A program made the position numbers and the translations under genes. This document shows, one piece after another, positions 35,151 through 45,033 of a stretch of 64,000 bases of DNA. The DNA comes from Psychrobacillus sp. NEAU-3TGS (GTDB taxonomy: Bacteria; Bacillota; Bacilli; Bacillales_A; Planococcaceae), in assembly GCF_029955155.1 (NCBI RefSeq), contig NZ_JAPNOZ010000012.1, forward strand, positions 124,001-188,000, written 5' to 3'. The notes below the pieces were generated by a model. It saw nothing but the letters and a program-made list of their open reading frames with translations. It ran no database searches and was not told where the DNA came from. Positions within the stretch are counted from its first letter, which is position 1. Every line of letters begins with the position of its first letter.

Positions 35151-36551
35151 ATGAAAGAAATGAAAAAAGTTGCACATCCTTATATCCCAAATACAGTACC
35201 TGAAATCAAAGAGCAAATGTTAAAAGAAATTGGAGTAAAGACGATTGAGGAGTTATTTTCCGGGATTCCAGAAGAGCTGCATTACCGTAAAACATTGCAC
35301 ATTCCGAAAGCGCTTTCGGAATATGAACTACGTAGATATTTGGAGGGATTATTATCTAAAAATACGAGTACAACTGAATATCTGAACTTTTTAGGTGCTG
35401 GTTGTTGGAATCATTTTATCCCAGCTATTTGTGATGAAATCAATTCTCGTGCAGAGTTTGTAACTGGGTATGCAGGGGATCCATACGAAGATCACGGTCG
35501 CTTCCAAGCTCTTTTTGAGTACCAGAGTTTAATGGCAGAGTTAGTCGATATGGATGTTGTCAACGTACCGACATTTGATTGGGCACAAGCAGCGGCAACG
35601 TCTATTCGTATGGCAACCCGAATAACAAATCGTACAGATGTATTATTACCCAAAACAATCTCACCTGATCGGCTAAAAGTTATTAAAAACTATTGCTCTC
35701 CATATATAAATGTAAGTTTGATTGACTATAAAGAAGATACTGGACTAATTGATTTAGAAGATTTGGAAAATAAAATCTCTTCTAATACAGCAGCTGTCTA
35801 TTTTGAAAATCCATCCTATTTAGGGTTTTTAGAAACACAAGGTCAACAAATTAGTAAACTAGCAAAAAAACATGGAGCAATTACGATTGTGGGAGTAGAT
35901 CCTAGTTCTCTAGGTATTGTCGAGCCACCTAGTCACTATGGTGCTGAAATTGTTTGTGGAGATCTTCAACCTTTAGGCATGCATATGAATTACGGTGGTG
36001 GTCAATCAGGGTTTATTGCAACACACGATGATATCAAATTTGTGCAAGAATACCCATCCAGATTATTTGGAATTGCACCTACAGTTGTAGAAGGTGAGTA
36101 TGGGTTTGGTGATGTGTATTATGATCGAACTTCCTTTGCACAAAGAGAAAAAGGAAAAGAATCCGTAGGTACACAGACGGCATTATGGGGAATTACTGCT
36201 GGAGTTTATTTATCTTTGATGGGACCTGAAGGAATGTATGAGCTTGGGAAATCTATTATGCAAAAATCACAATATGCAATGCAACAGATAGGAAGTATTC
36301 CAAATGTAGTAGCATCACGATTTGAATCAACTAGTTTTAAAGAGTTCGTTGTGGACTTCTCCTATACTGGAAAATCAGTAAAAGAGATTAATAAGTATCT
36401 TTTAGACAATAGAATTTTTGGAGGTAAAGACCTCTCTGAAGATTTTCCAGAATTAAAACAAAGTGCTTTATTCTGTGTAACAGAAATTCATACAAAAGAA
36501 GATATCGACCAGCTTGTTTCCGTTATTAAGCAGTGCATAAACTCAAAATGA
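35151..36551 (+). CDS. Divergent glycine decarboxylase subunit 1 paralogue (GcvPA-like)
   Basis: A 466-residue protein of the P-protein N-terminal-half family. PYIPNTVPEIKEQMLKEIG and FLGAGCWNHFIPAICDEI match GcvPA. However, the usual TAYTPYQPEISQG loop reads TGYAGDPYEDHGRFQ, and the usual YDGGTAAAEA reads FDWAQAAATS, both at the active-site mouth. Known glycine cleavage enzymes keep these loops, so glycine is unlikely to be the substrate (inference). No gcvT, gcvH or lpd is nearby. It should pair with the next gene, 25 bp downstream. Confidence 0.82.
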   Translation: MKEMKKVAHPYIPNTVPEIKEQMLKEIGVKTIEELFSGIPEELHYRKTLHIPKALSEYELRRYLEGLLSKNTSTTEYLNFLGAGCWNHFIPAICDEINSRAEFVTGYAGDPYEDHGRFQALFEYQSLMAELVDMDVVNVPTFDWAQAAATSIRMATRITNRTDVLLPKTISPDRLKVIKNYCSPYINVSLIDYKEDTGLIDLEDLENKISSNTAAVYFENPSYLGFLETQGQQISKLAKKHGAITIVGVDPSSLGIVEPPSHYGAEIVCGDLQPLGMHMNYGGGQSGFIATHDDIKFVQEYPSRLFGIAPTVVEGEYGFGDVYYDRTSFAQREKGKESVGTQTALWGITAGVYLSLMGPEGMYELGKSIMQKSQYAMQQIGSIPNVVASRFESTSFKEFVVDFSYTGKSVKEINKYLLDNRIFGGKDLSEDFPELKQSALFCVTEIHTKEDIDQLVSVIKQCINSK

Positions 36552-36576
36552 AATAAATTGAAAAGGATGAATTGCT

Positions 36577-38154
36577 ATGAAAAAAATTAACCGCGAACAC
36601 AAGGTACGGAATTTTCAGCAAGCTAAATGGGATGAACCGATTATTTTTGAACTTCATAATAGTGGTGAAAGAGGTGTTTTACTCCCTCACGTAGAAAGTG
36701 AAATTGTAGATTGTGTAGGAGATGGGCTATCAGCTTTACCTGCATCTTTAATTAGAAAATCAGCACCTAAATTACCTGAAATTTCACAAAACAGAGTGCT
36801 TCGTCACTATTTAAGACTTTCACAAGAGATGTTGGGAGGCGCTCTTAACGTTGAAATAGGTCAAGGTACTTGTACAATTAAATATTCTCCTAAGATTAAT
36901 GAAGAAATTGCTTCATCTCCAAAAATGACAGAGCTTCATCCTCTACAAGATGAAAGTACCGTGCAAGGTATTTTAGAAATAACACATAAATTAGATCTTT
37001 GTTTGAAAGAAATTTCCGGTATGGATTACTTTTCTTTCCAGCCGGGCAGTGGAACACAGTCGTTGTTTACAATGGCTTCCATCGTTCGAGCTTTTCATGA
37101 AAGCAATGGGGAAGGTGATCAGCGAGATGAAATTATTACAACTATCTTCTCGCATCCATCTCAAGCAGCAACTGCAGCTGTAAAAGGATATAAAATTATT
37201 ACATTGTATCCTGATAAAGACGGTTTTCCTGATCTTGAAAAGTTAAAAGAAGTAGTATCTGACCGTACAGCTGGATTTGTAGTAGCAAATCCAGAAGATA
37301 CTGGTATATACAATACACGTATAAAAGAATTTACAAAGGTAGTTCATGATGCCGGTGGGATTTGCTATTACGATCAGGCAAATGCGAATGGTTTGCTTGG
37401 AATTACTAGGGCTAAAGAAGCAGGATTTGATATGTGCTTCTTTAATCTTCATAAAACTTTTTCTACACCACATGCATGCGGAGGTCCAGCAACTGGGGCG
37501 CTAGGAGTAGTTGCAAAACTAAAAGAGTTTTTGCCTGGTCCAATAGTTGAAAAGCAAGGTGATCAATATACTTTAAAAAGTGATATGAAGCATAGCATTG
37601 GAAAAGTTCGTTCGTTTCAAGGGGTGCCTCAGATGATAGTCCGCGCATATGCATGGATTCTAGCGATTGGTGCAGAAGGATTAAAAGATGTTGCTGAAAT
37701 CGCAGTCTTGAACAACAATTACTTATATCACCATATTTTGAAAATTCGTGGTGCAAGTGCTCCATATATTAAAGGTCAACGATTGGAGCAAGTGAGATAT
37801 AGTTGGGAGCAGTTAACTCGAGAGACGGGAGTTACAACCGATGATATATCAAGAAGAATGGCCGATTTTGCGCATCAATATTGGACTAGTCATCATCCAT
37901 ATGTTGTTCCTGAACCTTTTACGTTAGAGCCAACTGAGTCAGCTTCGAAATCAGATTTAGACGAGTATATTGCTTCGTTAACATATATTGCAAACGAAGC
38001 ATATGAAAATCCTGAAAAAGTAAAAAATGCCCCTTATAATAGCACTATTCACCGAGTAGATGAGCAAGATTTCTTTGAGAACCCTGAGAAATGGGCAATT
38101 ACATGGAGGTCTTACTTAAAAAAGAGTAAAGAAATAGAAAAAATAAGATCATAA
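36577..38154 (+). CDS. Divergent glycine decarboxylase subunit 2 paralogue (GcvPB-like)
   Basis: A 525-residue PLP-dependent protein of the P-protein C-terminal-half family. The PLP lysine is in FNLHKTFSTPH (about residue 293), and GTCTIKYSPKINEE and YYDQANANGLLG match GcvPB landmarks. The Gly-rich loop usually reading GGGGPG is ACGGPA, and the usual DSAHGTNPA reads IFSHPSQAAT. PLP chemistry is retained while substrate and lipoyl-protein contacts are changed. It probably forms an alpha2beta2 enzyme with the preceding subunit. Reaction unknown: decarboxylation or retro-aldol cleavage are options. Confidence 0.83.
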   Translation: MKKINREHKVRNFQQAKWDEPIIFELHNSGERGVLLPHVESEIVDCVGDGLSALPASLIRKSAPKLPEISQNRVLRHYLRLSQEMLGGALNVEIGQGTCTIKYSPKINEEIASSPKMTELHPLQDESTVQGILEITHKLDLCLKEISGMDYFSFQPGSGTQSLFTMASIVRAFHESNGEGDQRDEIITTIFSHPSQAATAAVKGYKIITLYPDKDGFPDLEKLKEVVSDRTAGFVVANPEDTGIYNTRIKEFTKVVHDAGGICYYDQANANGLLGITRAKEAGFDMCFFNLHKTFSTPHACGGPATGALGVVAKLKEFLPGPIVEKQGDQYTLKSDMKHSIGKVRSFQGVPQMIVRAYAWILAIGAEGLKDVAEIAVLNNNYLYHHILKIRGASAPYIKGQRLEQVRYSWEQLTRETGVTTDDISRRMADFAHQYWTSHHPYVVPEPFTLEPTESASKSDLDEYIASLTYIANEAYENPEKVKNAPYNSTIHRVDEQDFFENPEKWAITWRSYLKKSKEIEKIRS

Positions 38155-38160
38155 GATTTT

Positions 38161-38199
38161 CTCCCCATTAACATATCAAAATCACTTGTTTATGGGGAG
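38161..38199 (+). other. Intra-operon stem-loop
   Basis: Perfect arms CTCCCCAT/ATGGGGAG with a 23-nt loop between the GcvPB-like and ABC genes, without a T tract. It may stabilise an mRNA end or lower expression of the transporter part. Confidence 0.45.
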
Positions 38200-38231
38200 T
38201 CATTGATATTAAAAGTAAGGTGGTGTATCGC

Positions 38232-38954
38232 TTGATAAAAGTATCAAATTTGAAAAAATCTTTTGGGGATTTAGAAGTTCTAAAAGATATTAATGTGGTA
38301 ATAAACCAAAAAGAAGTAGTAGTTGTCATTGGTCCTTCTGGATCAGGAAAATCAACATTCTTACGTTGTTTAAACAAATTAGAAGAGACAACTTCCGGAA
38401 CAATTCTATTAGATAATATTAACCTTACAGATAAAAAGATCAATATCAATAAAGTGCGACAAGATATAGGAATGATTTTTCAGCAGTTCAACCTATTTCC
38501 TCATAAGACAGTTTTAGAAAATATTATTATTGCCCCTATGAAAATACGAAAAAAAAGCAGACAAGAAGCGGAAAGAATGGCATATAATCTACTCGAAAAG
38601 TTGGGTTTAGTTGAGAAAGCAGAAACATATCCCGACTCGCTTTCTGGGGGGCAAAAACAAAGGATTGCAATAGCAAGGGCGCTTGCTATGGAGCCAAAAG
38701 TAATGCTTTTTGATGAACCAACTTCAGCACTAGACCCTGAAATGGTTGGAGAAGTTCTAAATGTGATGAAAGAACTAGCAAAAGAAGGAATGACGATGGT
38801 TGTTGTTACGCATGAAATGGGGTTTGCACGTGAAGTAGGGGATCGTGTAATTTTTATGGATGAAGGATATATCATCGAAGAAGCTAGCCCAACCCAATTA
38901 TTTAGTAAACCTCAACATGAGCGTACAAAGGCATTCCTATCGAAAATTTTATAA
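38232..38954 (+). CDS. Polar amino-acid ABC transporter, ATP-binding protein
   Basis: A 240-residue ATPase of the GlnQ/HisP class. Walker A is GPSGSGKST (near residue 35), the Q-loop is [12 protein letters not shown], the signature is [14 protein letters not shown] (near 138) and Walker B is [13 protein letters not shown]. The start is TTG at 38232, 9 bp after AAGGTGG; GTG codons at 38220-38223 lie in that site. With the next two genes it forms a complete importer. Confidence 0.92.
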   Translation: MIKVSNLKKSFGDLEVLKDINVVINQKEVVVVIGPSGSGKSTFLRCLNKLEETTSGTILLDNINLTDKKININKVRQDIGMIFQQFNLFPHKTVLENIIIAPMKIRKKSRQEAERMAYNLLEKLGLVEKAETYPDSLSGGQKQRIAIARALAMEPKVMLFDEPTSALDPEMVGEVLNVMKELAKEGMTMVVVTHEMGFAREVGDRVIFMDEGYIIEEASPTQLFSKPQHERTKAFLSKIL

Positions 38955-38997
38955 AAAATAATAGATAGTTTGTAAATATAGAGATGGAGGAAAAGTG

Positions 38998-39813
38998 ATG
39001 AAAAAGAATTCATTGTTCGCCGTAATGATTTTATGCACAACTCTAATTTTGTTATTAGCAGGATGCGGAAACAAGGAAGATTCATCGAATGCTAGTGCTA
39101 TCGTACAAGAAAGTGAAGAGGATTTGAAATTAGTGCATGATGGAAAACTTACTTTTGCTATGAGTGGTTTACTTAAACCCTTAAACTATAAGGATAATGG
39201 CAAACTTGTTGGTTTTGATGTTGAAATTGGAACCGAAATTGCAAAACGTATTGGGCTGGAGCCGAATCCAGTAACAAATCCTTGGGAAACAATACTTCAG
39301 GGATTAAAAGGAAATAAATACGATGTAATCATAGGAAGTATGACTGCCACAGAAGAACGATTAAAACAAGTTGACTTTTCTGACCCATATTATATTTCCG
39401 GTGCGCAAATTTTTGTCGCAGAAACCAACGACACCATTCAATCAAAAGATGATTTAGGTGAGAAATCAGTTGGTGTAATGCAAGCTAGCACTCATAAAGA
39501 AGTAGCAGAGACATTATCGAACGATGTGAAAGGATACCCTAGTGAAATATTTGCTTTACAAGATTTAATACCAGGACGTATTGATGCAGTGATTACTGAT
39601 AAAATCGTCGGAGTCTCTGCGATTAAGGAACAGGGAATGAAAATTAAAACAGTTGATGGTGTCCTAAATAGAGAAGAAATTGCTGTAGCAATTAATAAAG
39701 ATCATCAAGCTTTACTAGACAAGATTAATGTAGCAATCGCAGAAATTATTGAAGATGGCACATATGAAAAAATAAGTATGAAATGGTTTGGCGTAAATAT
39801 TATGGAGGACTAA
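38998..39813 (+). CDS. Amino-acid ABC transporter, substrate-binding lipoprotein
   Basis: A 271-residue type II periplasmic-binding-like lipoprotein (lipobox LLLAGCGN). The SBP_bac_3 landmarks are GFDVEIGTEIAKRIGLEP near residue 78 and the ligand-site region GSMTATEERLKQVDFSDPYY near 118. It captures a polar amino acid or derivative for the permease at 39856. Which one cannot be read from sequence. The ATG start follows GGAGG. Confidence 0.9.
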   Translation: MKKNSLFAVMILCTTLILLLAGCGNKEDSSNASAIVQESEEDLKLVHDGKLTFAMSGLLKPLNYKDNGKLVGFDVEIGTEIAKRIGLEPNPVTNPWETILQGLKGNKYDVIIGSMTATEERLKQVDFSDPYYISGAQIFVAETNDTIQSKDDLGEKSVGVMQASTHKEVAETLSNDVKGYPSEIFALQDLIPGRIDAVITDKIVGVSAIKEQGMKIKTVDGVLNREEIAVAINKDHQALLDKINVAIAEIIEDGTYEKISMKWFGVNIMED

Positions 39814-39855
39814 ACTACAACTATAAGGTTCCCTTAGTAAAGGAGATAACTGACA

Positions 39856-40545
39856 ATGAATTTCATCGAAAGTATTGTGTCCATTATCCAAAAACATGGA
39901 ACTGCCTTTTTAGAAGCAACTACTATAACGATATCTATAACAGCTGTTTCTCTAGTAATTGCAACTGTAATAGGTTTAGTATTTGCCTTCTTTAAAGTAT
40001 CAAATATTTGGATACTTGTGAAACTAGCAGATCTCTATATCTTTATAGTTCGTGGTCTTCCATTAATAGTATTAATCATGTTTCTCTACTATGGAATTTC
40101 CAGTGTTATTGTACTAAGTGATTTTATCGCTGGTGCGGTTGCATTAGGGATTCATTCGGGTGCATATTTAGCAGAAATTTTCAGAGGAGCAATCCAATCT
40201 GTAGATAGAGGTCAAAACGAGGCGGCACGATCGCTTGGAATGACTGCTCCTTTAACAATGAGTACGATTATTTTACCTCAAGCTTTTAAACGAGCGATTC
40301 CTGCTTTGGGTAATCAGTTTATCATCGGTCTTAAAGATTCATCCCTTGTTGCTTATATTGCAGTTACTGAGCTATTTAGTCATGCCTTAACTGCTTCAGC
40401 TGAAAACTATATGCCATTTGAAACATATCTAGTTGTAGGTTTCTATTATTTAGCATTAGTATTAATATTCACGCTATTACTCAATTACGTTGAGAATAGA
40501 TTAGATACCGGGGGAGTAGCAAAAAATTTAAAAAGTAAGCTTTGA
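39856..40545 (+). CDS. Amino-acid ABC transporter, permease
   Basis: A 229-residue HisM/GlnP-type permease with about five membrane helices. The EAA coupling motif is EAARSLGMTAPLTMSTIILP near residue 127. IFIVRGLPLIVLIMFLYYG is the usual early motif. A single permease gene suggests a homodimer. The cassette lacks a second permease, as in many Gln/Arg-type importers. Confidence 0.92.
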   Translation: MNFIESIVSIIQKHGTAFLEATTITISITAVSLVIATVIGLVFAFFKVSNIWILVKLADLYIFIVRGLPLIVLIMFLYYGISSVIVLSDFIAGAVALGIHSGAYLAEIFRGAIQSVDRGQNEAARSLGMTAPLTMSTIILPQAFKRAIPALGNQFIIGLKDSSLVAYIAVTELFSHALTASAENYMPFETYLVVGFYYLALVLIFTLLLNYVENRLDTGGVAKNLKSKL

Positions 40546-40599
40546 CTTCAAAAAAACAAAAGTCACAGGTGTAAAGCATATAGAAAAGGAGTATGAAGT

Positions 40600-42252
40600 A
40601 TGATTACTACAAAAAATGAAGTTCTGAAATTGACAGAAGAACTAGTTCGAGTTGAAAGTATAGTAGAAACGCCAGGTGAAATTGATGCGGCTAAGAAAAT
40701 ATATGAAATGATCTCTGAGATGCCTTACTTTATCCAAAAACCTGACCAAGTAATTCTTTCAAAAACTAGTGATGACCAATTGGAAAGATATAACGTCCTG
40801 GCGTTTGTAAAAGGAATAAAAGAAAAAAGTAACAATAAAACGATTATCTTAATGGGGCATCTGGATACAGTTGGCATCGATGATTATACAAATTTAAAAG
40901 AGGTTGCATGTAATCCTGATGAACTAATGAAAAAATTACATGATGAACAACTTCCGGAATTAGTAAAAGAGCAGCTCGATTCAGGAGAATGGTATTTTGG
41001 TAGAGGTGTATTAGACATGAAAAGTGGTGTAGCTAGCCATATGTCACTACTAAAGTATTTTTCCGAACACCCAGAAGAATTAGCCGGAAATCTTGTTTTC
41101 TTTTCGGAATGTGACGAAGAAGTAAGTTCCAAAGGCGTTTTATCAGGACTTAAAGATTTAAAAAAATGGAAAGAAGAGCGTGATTTCGAATATATAGGAT
41201 TAATAAATTCGGATTTTGTTGCTCCTTTATATGACGGAGATGTGAATCGTTATGTTTACAAAGGAACTGTTGGTAAATTACTTCCTTCTTTTTTCATTAC
41301 GGGGGCGGAAACACATGTTGGTTCTGCTTTCGAAGGATTAGATCCCAATTATATTGCAGCTGAATTGACAAGACAAATTAGCTATAATCCAGAACTTTGC
41401 GATCATCATTTAGGGGAAACACCTGCTCCTCCAATTTCTTTAAAACAGATGGATTTAAAGCCTAACTATACTGTTCAAACTGCTCTTTCTGCTTATGTAT
41501 ACTTTAATCTCTTCGTGCATTCATGGTCTCCTCAAGAGGTTCTAACCAAGCTTACGGAGCAAGCAGTAATCGCTTTTGAAAACGCTATCAACACAATGAA
41601 CGAACGTTATGAAAGTTTTTGTAAACTAAGTCAGCAACCTTTTAAGCAATTACCATGGAAATCTCGGGTAATCTTGTATGAAGACATGACGAAATCGTTA
41701 AAAGAGGAGCATGGGGAAGTTTTTGTAGCGCATATGAACAAGTTTAAAGCGAATCTACTATTAGATGAAAAATTAGATACAAGAATGTTTGCGGCTAGGG
41801 TTATAGAAGAGGAATGGAAATGGATGAAAGATCAAAGGCCAGCAATTATTTTACTATATTCATCCCTATATTCCCCTTGTTTAGACATTACAGGTAAAAA
41901 TGAACAAGAAGAAAATTTGATTTCGGCTTTAGATAAAGCAATAGAAAAGGTCCAGTCACAATATAAATATCCAATCGTTTCTAAAAATTACTTCCCGTAT
42001 ATTTGCGACATGAGCTGTGTTGCTTTAAAAGATGATGAAAAATCTATCCAATCTGTAATTAATAATAATCCTGCTTGGGGTACAAAGCATTATGTGAATT
42101 ATGAAGATATAAGAGAGATTAATGTACCTGCCATTAATATTGGACCTTATGGTTATGATGCTCACAAACGCTATGAGCGTATGGAGATTGAATTTTCTAC
42201 CGAAGTCATTCCAACAATTACAAAGGAAATAATTAAAACGCTTATTGGTTAA
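40600..42252 (+). CDS. rocB: RocB-like M20 family peptidase
   Basis: A 550-residue M20-fold protein resembling RocB, the uncharacterised third product of the B. subtilis arginine catabolic rocABC operon. Metal-site motifs are ILMGHLDTVGIDDY near residue 92, GRGVLDMKSGVASHM near 132 and FSECDEEVSSKG near 169; the catalytic Glu is in CDEEVS. It probably hydrolyses an N-acyl or amide bond of the imported substrate, or a pathway intermediate. Last gene of the sigma-54 operon. Confidence 0.82.
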   Translation: MITTKNEVLKLTEELVRVESIVETPGEIDAAKKIYEMISEMPYFIQKPDQVILSKTSDDQLERYNVLAFVKGIKEKSNNKTIILMGHLDTVGIDDYTNLKEVACNPDELMKKLHDEQLPELVKEQLDSGEWYFGRGVLDMKSGVASHMSLLKYFSEHPEELAGNLVFFSECDEEVSSKGVLSGLKDLKKWKEERDFEYIGLINSDFVAPLYDGDVNRYVYKGTVGKLLPSFFITGAETHVGSAFEGLDPNYIAAELTRQISYNPELCDHHLGETPAPPISLKQMDLKPNYTVQTALSAYVYFNLFVHSWSPQEVLTKLTEQAVIAFENAINTMNERYESFCKLSQQPFKQLPWKSRVILYEDMTKSLKEEHGEVFVAHMNKFKANLLLDEKLDTRMFAARVIEEEWKWMKDQRPAIILLYSSLYSPCLDITGKNEQEENLISALDKAIEKVQSQYKYPIVSKNYFPYICDMSCVALKDDEKSIQSVINNNPAWGTKHYVNYEDIREINVPAINIGPYGYDAHKRYERMEIEFSTEVIPTITKEIIKTLIG

Positions 42253-42274
42253 TTGACTTTAATATATAAACTTT

Positions 42275-42325
42275 TAGAATGGAGACAATCACGTAATAAA
42301 CGAGTTGTTTGCATTCTATTTTTTT
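42275..42325 (+). terminator. Terminator after the RocB-like gene
   Basis: TAGAATG pairs with CATTCTA, with partial inner pairing (ACAAT/GTTGT), then T7. It marks the end of the long sigma-54 operon. Confidence 0.65.
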
Positions 42326-42537
42326 GTTTCAGATAGGTTAGATTTCCTAGTGCCTATTTATTACAACATAAACAATTTTTCAAGCATCCACAGAATGATT
42401 TAATCATATCATCTGTTTCATAGAGTAAGCAGGATTTGCATATAAACAAAAAGTAAACCGCCCCTGAGCCTAGCAAGCATGGGAAGGTTTACTCGTCCTA
42501 ATTGCTGATCGCCTTTGAAGCGATACTATTTTATTAC

Positions 42538-42575
42538 AAGACTGTTTGGTGTTGGCGCACCGAGCAGTCTTTTTT
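42538..42575 (+). terminator. Second terminator in the rocB-namA gap
   Basis: AAGACTG/CAGTCTT outer stem with an inner GGTG/CACC and T6. Between 42326 and 42537 there is a further stem (AGTAAACC/GGTTTACT) but no gene. Confidence 0.75.
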
Positions 42576-42626
42576 AATATACTCATCTTCACCTGCCATT
42601 ATAACATAATGGGAGGTGAAGTGTAA

Positions 42627-43646
42627 CTAAAAACCTCTTTCATATTGTGTTGGTGGAGTTACTTTTCCTGTAATCGTTTCTTCTGCGTGCAATGCCCAGT
42701 ATGGATCCTTCAGCATTCCACGACCAACTGCCACAAGCTCTGCATCACCATTTGCAACAGTTTGCTCTGCCAAATTTGCATCATCTAAAATGCCAACTGC
42801 AATTACTGGTACATTTAATGCCTCTTTATATGCACGTGCAAAGGATACCTGATATCCCGGAGTGTTCGCAGGTTTTAATTTCCCAGCAGGGCCTTCACCG
42901 CCACTCGAAACATGAAAAACATCTACGCCTGCTTCTTTATACTTTTTAGCAATTTCTAATGAATGCTCTAAATCATAGCCACCGTCCATATATTCAATCG
43001 CTGATATACGGAAAAGAAGCGGCATTTCTTCTGGCATTACACTGCGCACTGCTTGAATAATTTCTACTCCAAATTTGGATAAGTCTTTACCATACTCATC
43101 CGTTCGATTATTAATAGCTGGTGAATGGAATTGATGGATTAAATAACCGTGGGCTCCGTGGAGTTCGATTGTATCGAACCCAGCAGCCACCGCTCGTTTT
43201 GCCGCATCTTTATACTTGCTAACCATCTCTTTCACTTCTTGTGTAGAAAGTGCTCTTGGTTCTTTCCAATTTTCAGCGACAGGTATGTTAGAAGCACCAA
43301 CAGGTGGGGTAGCATCTGTGGCTTTTCTTCCGGCGTGGGCAATTTGAATTCCGATTTTTGCATCATGCTTATGTACTTCTTTTACGATTCTTTCATAAGC
43401 CGGTATTTGTTCATCTGACCATAATCCTAAATCGAAATCTGTTATTCGGCCATCAGGTTCTACATCGGTCATTTCTACGATAACAAGCCCAGTGCCTCCC
43501 ACCGCTCTAGAAACATAATGGACAAAATGCCAGTCTGTTGGAGTACCATCTTTTGCCTCGACTGAATATTGACACATAGGGGGCATTACTACACGATTTT
43601 TTAATGTGAGGCCTTTTAGTGTAATAGGTGAAAATAAATGACTCAT
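42627..43646 (-). CDS. namA: NADPH dehydrogenase, old yellow enzyme family (NamA/YqjM)
   Basis: A 339-residue FMN ene-reductase close in pattern to B. subtilis YqjM. The flavin-tuning Cys is in MPPMCQYS near residue 25, the substrate His pair is in IELHGAHGYLIHQF near 165 and the protein ends PTQYERGF, as in YqjM. It reduces activated C=C bonds and nitro compounds. The start ATG at 43646 follows AAGGAG; an in-frame GTG at 43655 is less well placed. Confidence 0.92.
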   Translation of the reverse strand: MSHLFSPITLKGLTLKNRVVMPPMCQYSVEAKDGTPTDWHFVHYVSRAVGGTGLVIVEMTDVEPDGRITDFDLGLWSDEQIPAYERIVKEVHKHDAKIGIQIAHAGRKATDATPPVGASNIPVAENWKEPRALSTQEVKEMVSKYKDAAKRAVAAGFDTIELHGAHGYLIHQFHSPAINNRTDEYGKDLSKFGVEIIQAVRSVMPEEMPLLFRISAIEYMDGGYDLEHSLEIAKKYKEAGVDVFHVSSGGEGPAGKLKPANTPGYQVSFARAYKEALNVPVIAVGILDDANLAEQTVANGDAELVAVGRGMLKDPYWALHAEETITGKVTPPTQYERGF

Positions 43647-43824
43647 CAAACTCACTCCTTTTTTCCATTATCTTTGTTTCCTCTTCCGGAATCAATTAAT
43701 CTGTCTGTCTAATAAAAATATTTCTTATAATCATAAATTATTAGTTGTATTTATACATTACTCATGATACATTGTGTATATTAATACTAAAATTACGTAT
43801 AAAGATACATTGGAGGAATATATA

Positions 43825-45033
43825 ATGAATAAAAAAGTCGTTTTAGCTTATTCAGGTGGATTAGATACATCTGTTGCAATTACATGGTTAAAAGAACAAG
43901 GATATGATGTAGTGGCAGTATGTCTTGATGTTGGCGAAGGAAAAGATCTAGAATTCGTAAAAAACAAAGCGCTGCAAGTTGGGGCGATTGAAAGTTATAT
44001 GATCGATGCAAGAGAAGAATTTGCGAATGAATATGCATTAATTTCATTACAAGCGCATACATGGTATGAAAATAAATATCCGCTTGTATCTGCACTATCA
44101 CGCCCGTTAATTTCGAAAAAACTTGTGGAAATAGCGGAACAAACAGGTGCAACTGCAGTAGCGCATGGCTGTACAGGTAAAGGTAATGACCAAGTTCGTT
44201 TCGAAGTTTCTATTAAAGCATTAAACCCAGAATTAGAAGTAATTGCACCAGTTCGTGAGTGGAGCTGGAGTCGTGAAGAAGAAATTGCATATGCAAAAGA
44301 AAAAAATATCCCGATTCCTATTAATCTAGATAGCCCGTTCTCGATCGACCAAAACCTTTGGGGACGTGCAAATGAATGCGGTATCCTAGAAGATCCGTGG
44401 GCAGCACCACCAGAGGATGCATATGATTTAACGGTTTCACTTGAAAATGCCCCTGATGTTCCAGATGTGATTGAAATCGAGTTCAAAAACGGTGTCCCTG
44501 TCGCGCTTGACGGTGTGGAATATAAACTTTATGAATTAATTTTAAAATTAAATGATTTAGCTGGAAAGCATGGAATTGGCCGTATCGATCATGTAGAAAA
44601 CCGTCTAGTTGGTATTAAATCACGTGAAGTATATGAAATTCCAGGTGCTCATACATTATTACTTGCACATAAAGAATTAGAAGATATAACTTTAGTAAAA
44701 GAATTAGCGCATTTCAAACCAGTTATGGAGAAAAAACTAACAGAGCTTATTTATGAAGGACTTTGGTTCTCTCCACTAAGAACTGCTTTAGAAGCATTCT
44801 TAAAAGAAACACAAGTGTATGTAAATGGTACAGTTCGTGTGAAACTATTTAAAGGGCATGCCATTGTAGAAGGACGTAAATCACCTAACTCTTTATATAA
44901 TGAAAAACTTGCAACTTACACAGCAGAAGATGAATTTAACCATGCTTCAGCAGTTGGATTTATCGAACTATGGGGGCTTCCAACAAAAGTTCACGCTTTG
45001 GTGAACAAGGGAGCAGAGAAGGTGAAAGCATGA
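43825..45033 (+). CDS. argG: Argininosuccinate synthase
   Basis: A 402-residue ATP-dependent enzyme joining citrulline and aspartate. The PP-loop [15 protein letters not shown] is near residue 7, [14 protein letters not shown] near 113, and [20 protein letters not shown] is also conserved. The start ATG 43825 follows TGGAGGAA; the frame from 43774 is an unsupported extension. Its stop overlaps the argH start (ATGA), so the two are coupled. Confidence 0.95.
   Translation: MNKKVVLAYSGGLDTSVAITWLKEQGYDVVAVCLDVGEGKDLEFVKNKALQVGAIESYMIDAREEFANEYALISLQAHTWYENKYPLVSALSRPLISKKLVEIAEQTGATAVAHGCTGKGNDQVRFEVSIKALNPELEVIAPVREWSWSREEEIAYAKEKNIPIPINLDSPFSIDQNLWGRANECGILEDPWAAPPEDAYDLTVSLENAPDVPDVIEIEFKNGVPVALDGVEYKLYELILKLNDLAGKHGIGRIDHVENRLVGIKSREVYEIPGAHTLLLAHKELEDITLVKELAHFKPVMEKKLTELIYEGLWFSPLRTALEAFLKETQVYVNGTVRVKLFKGHAIVEGRKSPNSLYNEKLATYTAEDEFNHASAVGFIELWGLPTKVHALVNKGAEKVKA

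Noticed and set aside
43740-43824. Possible ArgR boxes upstream of argG
   Set aside because: AT-rich sequence with CATGATACATT-like pieces, but no convincing pair of ARG boxes could be fixed by eye.
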